Assembly: GCF_017916365.1 (NCBI RefSeq)
Contig: NZ_JAFMSU010000001.1
Location: 1,116,001 to 1,180,000 of the forward strand
Reading direction: 5' to 3'
Source of the DNA: Rufibacter roseolus
Lineage (GTDB): Bacteria; Bacteroidota; Bacteroidia; Cytophagales; Hymenobacteraceae
Length of the DNA stretch: 64,000 nucleotides
Position 1 is the first letter of the stretch; every line of letters starts with the position of its first letter. This document shows positions 51,452 to 58,871 of the stretch, piece by piece. The notes beneath the pieces are model-generated. The model was not told where the DNA came from. It was given only the letters and a program-made list of their open reading frames with translations, and made no database searches. The translations under genes and the position numbers were made by a program.

Positions 51452-52324
51452 CTAGCGGATGTTGCCGCCGTGGTCTGTATCATAGCTGTTGCTGCTGGGC
51501 ACGCGGGTGCTGTCTGTGGTAGAAGCCCTTACCTCGGGTTCGCCGTAGCCGGAGGGCACGCCGTGGTCGGTGGGGGCTGCGTCATGGGTGGCCGTTGGGT
51601 CTATCTCCTGGATGGGGGTGCCTTCCACGGAGTGTAGGCTGGTCACCGGAATATCATGGTGCTGGTTAGGGATAACGCCTCCGGTAGAGCCCTGTGAGCC
51701 CGAGGAGTTGTTGCCCATCTGCATGTTGCCTTCGCCGTAACTCTGGTTCTGCTGCGAAGCTGAGGAGCCTATGCCGGAGTTGGAAGGAGCTGACAGGCGG
51801 CTGCTGCCGTACTGGCCGGGCGCTTCGTTCTCGTACTTAGGCGTGTGGGCAGATGGGTCTGTGTTAGCGGTGGCAGGCACAATGGCGCTACTTTCATGGG
51901 TTCTGCCGTTGGCAACTTCCCAGGCCAGGAACTTGTCCATCTCGGTTTTGATGCTGGTCATAAACCAGGCCAGCAACGTCACATCATCCAGGAGACCAAT
52001 GATCGGAATCCAGTCTGGGACCATGTCAATTGGCGACAGGAAGTAGATGAGCACGGCCACACCCATCACGATGGTGTTTTTAGGGATGCCGTGGTACTCC
52101 CCGCTCACCGATGCCTTGATCAGGCGCGATAAAGTGGTCACGCTCTCCACCGCCTCAGACGCAATCGTCCCGAAGTCCTTTTTCTCGGCCGCCTTCTGGT
52201 AGGCATCGTTCAGGAGGGTCTTTATGCGCAGCGGTTGCTTGAGGTATTCTTCGGCCTTGTGCAGAAATCGCTTGAAGGCGGAGGACTTGTGTACATCGTT
52301 GGGGTTATCGGTTTGGTTTTCCAT
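51452..52324 (-). CDS. YkvA/DUF1232 membrane-associated protein with low-complexity tail
   Basis: This 290-residue protein has a DUF1232/YkvA core at about residues 25-140 (SAVSGEYHGIPKNTIVMGVAVLIYFLSPIDMVPDWIPIIGLLDDVTLLAWF type pattern with one or two hydrophobic helices). A long Ser/Gly/Asn/Gln-rich, probably disordered tail occupies residues 150-290. The core family is widespread and of unknown function. The tail length is unusual for the family. It is a single gene with its own terminator. Confidence 0.82.
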   Translation of the reverse strand: MENQTDNPNDVHKSSAFKRFLHKAEEYLKQPLRIKTLLNDAYQKAAEKKDFGTIASEAVESVTTLSRLIKASVSGEYHGIPKNTIVMGVAVLIYFLSPIDMVPDWIPIIGLLDDVTLLAWFMTSIKTEMDKFLAWEVANGRTHESSAIVPATANTDPSAHTPKYENEAPGQYGSSRLSAPSNSGIGSSASQQNQSYGEGNMQMGNNSSGSQGSTGGVIPNQHHDIPVTSLHSVEGTPIQEIDPTATHDAAPTDHGVPSGYGEPEVRASTTDSTRVPSSNSYDTDHGGNIR

Positions 52325-52504
52325 ATGGTTTTTGACGTTTGAGTAACAGGTGTAAAGGTCAGCGCCTCATTTCCGCATCGGCAAGTAACAAAAAAGAAAG
52401 AAGATCAGGTAAGAAGTTAAATGGGGCCGGTGCGTATGATGGCTTGTAACACTTTCTATACTTGTTTTAAGGGTAAATAGTTAGAAACGTCGATGGATAA
52501 CAAG

Positions 52505-52545
52505 CTGATTTATGGGCTGTTTTTACATAAACAAGGCAGAAGCAG
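52505..52545. repeat. R1-like hairpin, copy 21 (degenerate)
   Basis: TGATTTATGGGCTGTTTTTAC, then AAACAAGGCAGAAGC. The inner segment is kept. It lies past the end of the NlpC/P60 gene. Confidence 0.4.
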
Positions 52546-52553
52546 GAACACAA

Positions 52554-52590
52554 AAAAGCGCCTGCCCTGTAGAACAGAGCAGACGCTTTT
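52554..52590 (-). terminator. Terminator of the NlpC/P60 gene
   Basis: AAAAGCGCCTGC pairs with GCAGACGCTTTT with one mismatch (c61/a83 of the 52500 block). On the minus strand the stem ends in TTTTTT. It lies 24 bases past the gene stop. Confidence 0.8.
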
Positions 52591-52613
52591 GATATGCTTA
52601 AAGCTGCAGCAGA

Positions 52614-53255
52614 TTAGATAGGTCTGCCGGCGGCGTAAAAGTTTCTCTTGTAGTAAGGAGACATAAGGGAGTTGATCATTACCCCACCATTAGAGGCGGC
52701 ATGGATGAATTTGCCGTCTTCCAGGTAAATGCCTACGTGATAGATGGGTTGGCCGGGTCCGCGGCGGAAGAAAACCAGGTCGCCGGTTTCAAGGGCGTTT
52801 TTGGAGACTCTGCTCACTTCATGGAACATGGAGCGTGAGCTGTGGGTAAGCGTGATGCCGTACACTTGCTTGTAGACTTTGCTTACAAACCCAGAGCAGT
52901 CTGTGCCGCGTTGGGTGTTTCCGCCGGAGCGGTAAGGGGTGCCAATCCAGTCAGCCACGGTTTCCAGCAGGGCTTTGTCTTCGTCGTAATCTAACTTAAG
53001 ACCTAGAGATTGGGAGTAGTAGTTGTAGAAAAGAGAGTCTTTGAAAGTGAGACTTTTCTCTTTGGTTACCCCGCTGAGCGGATCGTTAGAACTGAAATTG
53101 TTGTGTTCCAGCGCCCATTCCTGGATTTGTTCTGATGGGGTGACCGATAAAGATTCTTCAGAGTAGTTGTTGGCTGAAGAAGGTTGCACTTCATAAAAGA
53201 AGGACAGAAACGCAGAGCCTAAGGCTAGTGCAGACAGAATGTAACTTTTCATCAT
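52614..53255 (-). CDS. NlpC/P60 (C40) cell-wall peptidase
   Basis: This 213-residue protein has a signal peptide (SYILSALALGSAFLSFF) and a C-terminal NlpC/P60 domain (about 95-213). The catalytic triad is visible as C120 (GTDCSGFVSKVY), H173 (YHVGIYLEDG) and H184 (FIHAAS). It would cut peptide stems of peptidoglycan in the periplasm. An ATG three bases inside gives a nearly identical start. Monocistronic. Confidence 0.93.
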   Translation of the reverse strand: MMKSYILSALALGSAFLSFFYEVQPSSANNYSEESLSVTPSEQIQEWALEHNNFSSNDPLSGVTKEKSLTFKDSLFYNYYSQSLGLKLDYDEDKALLETVADWIGTPYRSGGNTQRGTDCSGFVSKVYKQVYGITLTHSSRSMFHEVSRVSKNALETGDLVFFRRGPGQPIYHVGIYLEDGKFIHAASNGGVMINSLMSPYYKRNFYAAGRPI

Positions 53256-53541
53256 CTGTTTTAATGGTGAAACATCGGGTGGTACCGGCTGCAGCAGAGA
53301 CCACCTCGCGGCTCTTCCAACTGTCAGCGTCAGAGACGCTTAAAAACAAGAAGAAAGCCCTTTTACAGAAAGTATGCTATTTTCCAACATACTCTCATTA
53401 TTTCAAAGGTAAATATGAAACCTTTTAAAACCAAACTCGTTTAAAGCCGGATTTATTGTGTGGGAATTGTAAAGAAGGGAAAACGATGCAAGAATGCAGC
53501 TTTAAAAGCTTGTCTGCCGTATAATTTGGCAAAAAAGAAAG

Positions 53542-53895
53542 ATGAAGCCCCTGGAAAATAATTTGAAAATTATTGAGAACTCACCTCTGGCGCGGTTTGC
53601 CCGCTGGAAGTTGAAGGGCACCAACGTGGCGATGGTACTGGGCAAAACTATACACTTGAGCGGAGTTTCCAAAGAAAATTTTTTACAAGACAGTGCCTGG
53701 GTGGCGCATGAGCTGTGCCATGTGCGTCAGTTTCAGGAGCATGGCTACCTTAGATTTCTCTGGCTGTACCTGGTAGAATCTATAAAAGTGGGCTACTATA
53801 ATAATAAGTATGAGGTGGAGGCGCGCATGGCCGGGGTGAAACAGAATCTGCTGGCCAAGCAAAATCAGGCCCAGCCGCCTTCCGGAGCGGTTTAG
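53542..53895 (+). CDS. Small DUF4157-like protein with HExxH motif
   Basis: This 117-residue protein has the zinc-protease-like motif HELCH (H56, E57, H60 in WVAHELCHVRQFQEHGY) and a downstream Glu in NKYEVEARMA, which could be the third ligand. It resembles the DUF4157-type metallopeptidase core seen near toxin and contractile-injection genes. No such genes are nearby. The role is unknown. It ends at an almost perfect R1 terminator hairpin. Confidence 0.78.
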   Translation: MKPLENNLKIIENSPLARFARWKLKGTNVAMVLGKTIHLSGVSKENFLQDSAWVAHELCHVRQFQEHGYLRFLWLYLVESIKVGYYNNKYEVEARMAGVKQNLLAKQNQAQPPSGAV

Positions 53896-53917
53896 GAACT
53901 TTCAGAACTTACCATAA

Positions 53918-53977
53918 AGAAGGGCTGCCGTTTAGGGCTTGTTTTCTGCAAAACAAACCCTAAACGGCAGCCCTTCT
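53918..53977. terminator. R1 hairpin copy 22, bidirectional terminator
   Basis: A 28-bp stem with a single mismatch and a 4-nt loop (arms begin AGAAGGGCTGCC, core CGTTTAGGGC-TTGTTTT). It lies between the convergent DUF4157-like gene and thioredoxin-like gene, 22 bases from each. It is the longest R1 stem in the window. Confidence 0.9.
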
Positions 53978-54000
53978 AAGTTTTTAGTATTCTTTGCCTT

Positions 54001-54627
54001 CTAGCTGTTATTGCGCCATTTAATGGTGCAGCCAATGGCTTTGGTGCTGTTTTGCGTCACGGCTTTGCCGGAGAGCAGATTGTCCACGGCAGCCTCTACG
54101 TAGCGTTTCTGTACTTTCTCTGGATCACCGGAGTTATCATCTATTGCGCCTATATAGGACACTTTCAAGTCCTGCCCAGATTTGGTGAGAATGTAGACGT
54201 GCGGCGTGCGGGTGGCGCCGTAGCGTTTGGCCACTTCCTGGGTCTCGTCATAGAGGTACACAAACGGGAATTTCTTATCGCTGGCGCGTTTCTGCATCTG
54301 GGCGTAAGAATCGTCTGGGGAGACTTTCACGTCATTGGGGTTGATGGCGATGACCGGGTAACCCTTGGCCGCATATTTCTTGTGCAGCTGAATGAGGCGG
54401 TCTTCGTAGAGCTTGGCGTAAGGGCAGGTATTGCAGGTGAAGGTCACAATAAAGCCTTTGGCCTCTTTCTGGTCGCGGAGACTCACCATCTGTCCGTTTA
54501 CGTTCTTCAGTTTGAAGTCCGAGGCGGAGTCGCCCACCTGGTAACCGCCATCGGCGGCTTTGTAGGCGGAGGTTCCCAGCAGCGTGAACACGCTGAGGAT
54601 CAAGAGTAAGTAGTAAGGTTTTTTCAT
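54001..54627 (-). CDS. Secreted redoxin/AhpC-like thioredoxin-fold protein
   Basis: This 208-residue protein has a signal peptide (MKKPYYLLLILSVFTLLGTSAYKA). A thioredoxin-like domain follows, with GDSASDFKLKNVNGQMVSLRD and active site CNTC (C65, C68) in TFTCNTCPYAKLYEDR. Cys residues spaced CxxC suggest thiol-disulfide exchange or peroxide reduction in the periplasm. It is 21 bases downstream of a TlpA-type gene, in the same orientation and probably one operon. Confidence 0.9.
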   Translation of the reverse strand: MKKPYYLLLILSVFTLLGTSAYKAADGGYQVGDSASDFKLKNVNGQMVSLRDQKEAKGFIVTFTCNTCPYAKLYEDRLIQLHKKYAAKGYPVIAINPNDVKVSPDDSYAQMQKRASDKKFPFVYLYDETQEVAKRYGATRTPHVYILTKSGQDLKVSYIGAIDDNSGDPEKVQKRYVEAAVDNLLSGKAVTQNSTKAIGCTIKWRNNS

Positions 54628-54648
54628 AAGCGTAAGGTTTGTGGGAGA

Positions 54649-55179
54649 CTAAGGGTTATTTGGGAATTTAGAGGTGATGTATTCCTGCAGCTGCGCCAGC
54701 GTAATGGGTTTCTCTATGAAAAACCGCTGCTTGCGGCCGTTGTTCACGAAAAGGGTAGCCGGGATGGCGCCGCTCCACGAAGGATCCACTACATCAATCC
54801 AGGCATTCTGGTCCGGCTCATCCAGCAGAAAGACGGTGCTCTGCAGCTTGTGCCTTGACACGAACGGCACCACCTTCTTCTCCAGGTCCTTGGCAAAGTC
54901 CATGCTCACCAGCACCACCTGAATTGGCTTGCCGGCACTCTGCTTCTGCAGGGCCTCAAAGTTGGGGAGTTCCTCAATGCAGGGTTTGCACCAGGTAGCC
55001 CAGAAGTTAATAACGTAAGTGGTGTCTGAGGTGGAGTTAAGGTATTTCTGCAGGTGCGGGAGCTTCACGCTGGCCACCTTTTGGGTCTGGGCCATAGCGT
55101 TTCCGGTCAGCAGTAAACTGAAGAGCAAAGCACTGAGACAAAGGATTCTCCGGGGGATCATAGAGACAGTGTATTTCAT
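54649..55179 (-). CDS. TlpA-type thiol-disulfide oxidoreductase
   Basis: The start at ATG 55179 gives 176 residues with a signal peptide (MKYTVSMIPRRILCLSALLFSLLLTGNAMAQ). An upstream ATG at 55233 would add a hydrophilic leader and is less likely. The thioredoxin domain has the site WATWCKPC (C64, C67) and cis-Pro region GAIPATLFVNNG. It would act as a periplasmic reductant, probably with the neighbouring redoxin. Confidence 0.9.
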   Translation of the reverse strand: MKYTVSMIPRRILCLSALLFSLLLTGNAMAQTQKVASVKLPHLQKYLNSTSDTTYVINFWATWCKPCIEELPNFEALQKQSAGKPIQVVLVSMDFAKDLEKKVVPFVSRHKLQSTVFLLDEPDQNAWIDVVDPSWSGAIPATLFVNNGRKQRFFIEKPITLAQLQEYITSKFPNNP

Positions 55180-55251
55180 ACCAATGTAACGATTCTGTTT
55201 ATACCAAAGTACAACTATATAAGATTTTAACATATACGTAACTTATTACAC

Positions 55252-55809
55252 ATGTCACAGAAACTCACAGGAAAGAAAATAGCCATTCTGGTTGAAAACG
55301 GATTTGAGCAGGTAGAACTGGAAAAACCAAAAGCCGCCCTGGAAGAAGCCGGTGCCGAAACCCACATCATCTCCCCGCAATCAGGGAAAGTGAAGGCTTG
55401 GGCCATGACCGATTGGGGCCAGGAGTTCCCCGTGGACAAAGAACTCAAAAGCGCCGTAGCCTCTGACTATGACGCGTTGTTGCTGCCCGGCGGCGTCATG
55501 AACCCAGATTACCTCCGCGCCAACGAGCAGGCGGTGGCCTTTGTGCGCGCCTTCAATGACAACGGCAAACCCATCGCCGCCATCTGTCATGGCCCATGGA
55601 CGTTGATTGAGGCGCAAGCCGTGCAGGGAAGAAAGTTGACCAGCTGGCCCTCGCTTAAAACCGACCTCACCAACGCCGGCGCCAACTGGGTAGACCAGGA
55701 GGTAGTCACAGACCAGGGCCTGGTGACCAGCCGCAAACCAGACGATATTCCCGCCTTCAACAAAAAGATGATTGAGGAGTTTGCCGAAGGAAAGCACGAC
55801 CGGTCCTAA
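55252..55809 (+). CDS. DJ-1/PfpI-family protein (class I glutamine amidotransferase-like)
   Basis: This 185-residue protein has the typical nucleophile elbow AICHGPWTLIEA (C112, H113) and the N-terminal KIAILVENGFEQVELEKPKAALEEAGAE. Family members include general stress proteins, deglycase/holdase candidates and cysteine peptidases. Short size and the PfpI-type CHG motif fit the YhbO/PfpI subgroup. It is divergent from the tlpA-type gene and ends at a strong hairpin. Confidence 0.93.
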   Translation: MSQKLTGKKIAILVENGFEQVELEKPKAALEEAGAETHIISPQSGKVKAWAMTDWGQEFPVDKELKSAVASDYDALLLPGGVMNPDYLRANEQAVAFVRAFNDNGKPIAAICHGPWTLIEAQAVQGRKLTSWPSLKTDLTNAGANWVDQEVVTDQGLVTSRKPDDIPAFNKKMIEEFAEGKHDRS

Positions 55810-55823
55810 GTTCACCCAACTAA

Positions 55824-55866
55824 AAAACGAGAGCGCCGATGACATGATCATCGGCGCTCTCGTTTT
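55824..55866 (+). terminator. Terminator of the DJ-1/PfpI gene
   Basis: Perfect 19-bp arms (55824-55842, 55848-55866, AAAACGAGAGCGCCGATGA and its complement) with a 5-nt loop, ending in TTTT. It lies 15 bases past the stop codon. Confidence 0.9.
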
Positions 55867-55897
55867 AGGTCTGTTTTAGCTAAAATAATCCTAAAAC
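55862..55897. repeat. R1 dispersed hairpin, copy 23
   Basis: GTTTTAGG...CCTAAAAC outer and TGTTTTAGC/TAAAATAA inner arms. Its first five bases are shared with the preceding terminator stem. Confidence 0.65.
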
Positions 55898-55909
55898 AGG
55901 AACGGCTAA

Positions 55910-55951
55910 AAACGCAGAAGGTGCTTCCAAACGGGAGCACCTTCTGCGTTT
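55910..55951 (-). terminator. Terminator of the outer-membrane beta-barrel gene
   Basis: Perfect 16-bp arms AAACGCAGAAGGTGCT/AGCACCTTCTGCGTTT around a 10-nt loop. It lies 23 bases past the stop codon of the minus-strand beta-barrel gene. Confidence 0.85.
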
Positions 55952-55973
55952 AAAACCCTATAATTAACGCTTG

Positions 55974-56609
55974 TTAGAATCCTACGCCTAAATAGACCTG
56001 GAAGTTACCTGCTCTGATGTCATTGAGGGCACGGTTGGCGTTGGCCGAGTCAAATTTGCCCAGGTCCTCAAAGCTGCGGTAGTAACGTCCGCCCACTCTG
56101 AAGATAAACACCTTGGCCTCAATCCCGGCGGCGGCGCCGTAGTCAAAAGTGTTCAGACCTTCCTTGTCAATCTCCTTGTCGTTTTCCTTGGCGGTAAGCA
56201 TCACGCCCACCTGCGGACCCGCATGGATGCTGATGTTGTCTGTAAGGCTGAGTACGCCCAAGACCGGCACATCAATGTAATCAAACTGTCTGTCGGCGTC
56301 ATTGGCGTTCACCTCACGGCGGGTGTAAAGGGCCTCCGGCTGGATGGAGAACACCCGGCTCACGCTGAACTGGGAGTAAAAACCGGCGTGCCAGTTGGTA
56401 GAGGACTTGAGGTTGTCCAGCATGTCTTTGCCATCGCCCTGGAGCGAACTAAACAAGACCCCGCCTTTCACCCCGAAACCGCTGTTGGTGCGTTCTCCGC
56501 CGCCGGATTCCTCGTTGTGGTTGATGACGCCTCTGTTCAGTACGCGCTCCTGCGCCTGTGCCGCTTCAAAGAAAAATACACTTATTAACAGTAAACAAAG
56601 TTTTTTCAT
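55974..56609 (-). CDS. Outer-membrane beta-barrel (porin-family) protein
   Basis: This 211-residue protein has a signal peptide (MKKLCLLLISVFFFEAAQAQ). Alternating hydrophobic strands follow, with GFGVKGGVLFSSLQG, WHAGFYSQFSVSRVFSIQPEALYTRR, ISIHAGPQVGVMLTAKEND and VYLGVGF at the end. This is the PF13568-type small beta-barrel common in Bacteroidota. Specific function is unknown. Monocistronic. Confidence 0.88.
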   Translation of the reverse strand: MKKLCLLLISVFFFEAAQAQERVLNRGVINHNEESGGGERTNSGFGVKGGVLFSSLQGDGKDMLDNLKSSTNWHAGFYSQFSVSRVFSIQPEALYTRREVNANDADRQFDYIDVPVLGVLSLTDNISIHAGPQVGVMLTAKENDKEIDKEGLNTFDYGAAAGIEAKVFIFRVGGRYYRSFEDLGKFDSANANRALNDIRAGNFQVYLGVGF

Positions 56610-56786
56610 AGTAGGTAGTACATTTGGGATAGATAATAAACCCTTTCCGCAGAAACGGCTTGTTCCTCTTATACTATCTCTTGCCTATAATGTTGCAGAC
56701 AAACATTCTGCGCCAAGACAATGTTGTCTCAGTAACCCAGAAGAGGTTGAAGAGGAATAATCCTAAAAACAGCTTGCCCAGAAATT

Positions 56787-57689
56787 ATGCTTAAGATTGC
56801 CTGGTCCCCCGAGTACGCGCACCCGTTGCCGGAAAACCACCGGTTTCCCATGCTCAAATACGAGCTACTTCCGCAGCAGCTCCTCTACGAGGGCACCGTG
56901 ACGCAGGAGAACTTTTTCCAGCCCACGCCTTTGCCCGAGGAGCGCATTGTGCGGGTGCATGAACCGGATTACTGGCGACGGCTGCACGGGTTGGAGCTCA
57001 CCCCCTCCGAGATCAGGAAAACGGGTTTCCCGTTGTCTAAGGAGCTGGTGGCGCGGGAGGTCATGATCATGGGCGGCACGGTGATGGCCGCGGAGTTTGC
57101 GCTGGAATTCGGCATGGCCATGAACATTGCGGGTGGCACGCACCATGCCTTCACTGACCGGGGCGAGGGTTTCTGCCTCTTAAATGATAATGCATTGGCC
57201 GCCCAATACCTCTTGGACGAAGGCAAGGCGCAGAAGATCCTTATTGTGGATCTGGACGTGCACCAGGGCAACGGCACTGCCCAGATTTTCACTGATGAAC
57301 TGCGTGTGTTCACCTTCAGTATGCACGGCGGCAACAACTACCCATTGCACAAAGAGAAATCTGACCTGGATGTACCCCTGCCCGATGGCATTGGCGATAC
57401 CGAATACCTGAAGTTATTACGTGAGCATCTGCCCGTCCTCATGGAGCAGGTGAACCCTGATTTCGTGTTTTTCCAGAGCGGGGTAGACGTGCTGGCCTCT
57501 GACAAACTGGGCAAACTAGGGCTCACCCTGGCCGGCTGCAAAGAGCGCGACCGGTTGGTGCTGGAACTCTGCTACCAACGCAGGATTCCCGTTTGCGCCA
57601 GTATGGGCGGCGGCTACTCCACCCGCATCGCAGACATAGTGGAAGCCCACGCCAATACCTTCCGGCTGGCCCAGCAGATCTTCTTTTAA
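56787..57689 (+). CDS. Histone deacetylase-like (class II, AcuC/HDAC superfamily) hydrolase
   Basis: This 300-residue protein has the arginase/deacetylase fold motifs: MNIAGGTHHAFTDRGEGFCLLND (paired catalytic His), ILIVDLDVHQGNGTAQIF (zinc-binding Asp/His), FFQSGVDVLASDKLG (zinc Asp) and MGGGYS. Bacterial relatives remove acetyl groups from small molecules, polyamines or proteins. The actual substrate is unknown. It stands alone, followed by a GTATCAGGTAGCA inverted repeat. Confidence 0.93.
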   Translation: MLKIAWSPEYAHPLPENHRFPMLKYELLPQQLLYEGTVTQENFFQPTPLPEERIVRVHEPDYWRRLHGLELTPSEIRKTGFPLSKELVAREVMIMGGTVMAAEFALEFGMAMNIAGGTHHAFTDRGEGFCLLNDNALAAQYLLDEGKAQKILIVDLDVHQGNGTAQIFTDELRVFTFSMHGGNNYPLHKEKSDLDVPLPDGIGDTEYLKLLREHLPVLMEQVNPDFVFFQSGVDVLASDKLGKLGLTLAGCKERDRLVLELCYQRRIPVCASMGGGYSTRIADIVEAHANTFRLAQQIFF

Positions 57690-57693
57690 ATGA

Positions 57694-57758
57694 GTATCAG
57701 GTAGCACGTATAATGTAGCAAGATTTTGTCCTGATACTTGATACATGCTACCTGATAC
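57694..57758. repeat. GTATCAGGTAGCA inverted repeat
   Basis: Perfect 13-bp arms (57694-57706, 57746-57758) with a 39-base spacer that itself contains further GTAGCA and TGATAC(TT) motifs. It may double as a bidirectional terminator between the convergent deacetylase-like gene and the small membrane gene. Confidence 0.75.
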
Positions 57759-57764
57759 GGTAAA

Positions 57765-57983
57765 TCAAATACGGGTTTTAAGTTTGGTATCAGCGCCGCG
57801 GAGGAAGGGAAGGGAGCGTTTCAGCGCCAGGTAGATCACCGGCACCAGCAGGAGCACAAGCAGTAAGTAGATCATCACCTTCATGATTTCAAAAAACAGG
57901 CTGATGACCATGGCTGATAAAAGGATGGATGCCGCCAAAAGCAGCCAGAATTGAAGGGGTTGTTTTGAGGAACTTCGGCCCAT
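57765..57983 (-). CDS. Small two-helix membrane protein of unknown function
   Basis: This 72-residue protein has two predicted helices (QFWLLLAASILLSAMVISLFF and KVMIYLLLVLLLVPVIYLAL) and a basic C terminus (KRSLPFLRGADTKLKTRI). The family was not recognised. The start MGRSSSKQP and codon usage look real. It converges with the deacetylase-like gene. Confidence 0.6.
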   Translation of the reverse strand: MGRSSSKQPLQFWLLLAASILLSAMVISLFFEIMKVMIYLLLVLLLVPVIYLALKRSLPFLRGADTKLKTRI

Positions 57984-58127
57984 GGGAAAAGTTTTGGTGA
58001 AACAATGTGCGGGGCCTCGCCGGTAAAGGTGGGCTTCCGCATTTAACAGGGATCATTCTTCGTGGTAACCGCTGCTTTTATGTTGCGGTAAATACGTATA
58101 TCTTTCTCTGTTATAGTAAGTTACAAA

Positions 58128-58871
58128 TTATTTTTTGTTTTGGTGCCGTTTTTCTGCAATCGGGCCAAAAAGAATCTGCCAGCGGAAGGCCCAGCGCCAC
58201 CGCAACCGGTAGCTTTCAATACCTGCCTTGGCCAACGTGCGCTGCCAGTCTGCGCGGGAGAAAGCCCGCAGCACCGAGAGCGGCGCGTCATGCTTTACCA
58301 GATACGAGCGCGAGAACATTTGGGTAAGACTCTTGATGGAATAGTAAGCCAGCGGATGCCGGTGGATGTCATTGATGAGCACGGCCACGCGCACCTGGTC
58401 TTTCAGTTGGGCCAGGAGGGAGGCCAGTGCCGCCTCCGGGAAATGGTGCAGGAACAGGCTACAGATGACAATGTCAAACTCCTGCTGGGCAAACTCCGGG
58501 GAGAAGACATCGGCTTGGCGGTAAGTGATCTCTGGGTAGTCCTGGCTTAGGGCGGTGCTATACTGGAGCATAAAGGCGTTGGCATCTATGCCGGTCAGTT
58601 CTACCTGCAGGTTTTTACTCCGCGCCCAGCGGGCCACCATGCGCAGGGTATCACCGCCACCGCTGCCTAGATCGGCTATTCTAAGGGTGTTTTCGGGAAA
58701 AGAGGCCAGAAATGGATCCTTTATAACCTGATTTAGGCCGTTGCGCACCACGTCATGCCCGCCCAGCCAGACGTTGATGAACTCCAGTTCCTGCAGGTTC
58801 CGGCGCAGGTCATCATTGGCCAGCGACAGGTCATCCATCAGCTCCGGTTCCGTGGACCGCTCGCTAAACAT
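58128..58871 (-). CDS. Class I SAM-dependent methyltransferase of the type III PKS cluster
   Basis: This 247-residue protein has SAM motif I TLRIADLGSGGGDTLRMVARWA, the post-I acidic turn LTGIDANAFML and FDIVICSLFLHHFPE. Its start overlaps the type III polyketide synthase stop by 8 bases, so the two are translationally coupled. In related clusters such a methyltransferase acts on alkylresorcinol or quinone products; that role here is inferred. The last dozen or so codons lie inside an R1 hairpin, so its C terminus (FGPIAEKRHQNKK) is repeat-derived. Confidence 0.9.
   Translation of the reverse strand: MFSERSTEPELMDDLSLANDDLRRNLQELEFINVWLGGHDVVRNGLNQVIKDPFLASFPENTLRIADLGSGGGDTLRMVARWARSKNLQVELTGIDANAFMLQYSTALSQDYPEITYRQADVFSPEFAQQEFDIVICSLFLHHFPEAALASLLAQLKDQVRVAVLINDIHRHPLAYYSIKSLTQMFSRSYLVKHDAPLSVLRAFSRADWQRTLAKAGIESYRLRWRWAFRWQILFGPIAEKRHQNKK
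58137..58172. repeat. R1 dispersed hairpin, copy 24 (inside a coding 3' end)
   Basis: TGTTTTGGTGCCGTTTTTCTG, then AATCGGGCCAAAAAG. It overlaps the last codons of the methyltransferase gene. Confidence 0.65.
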
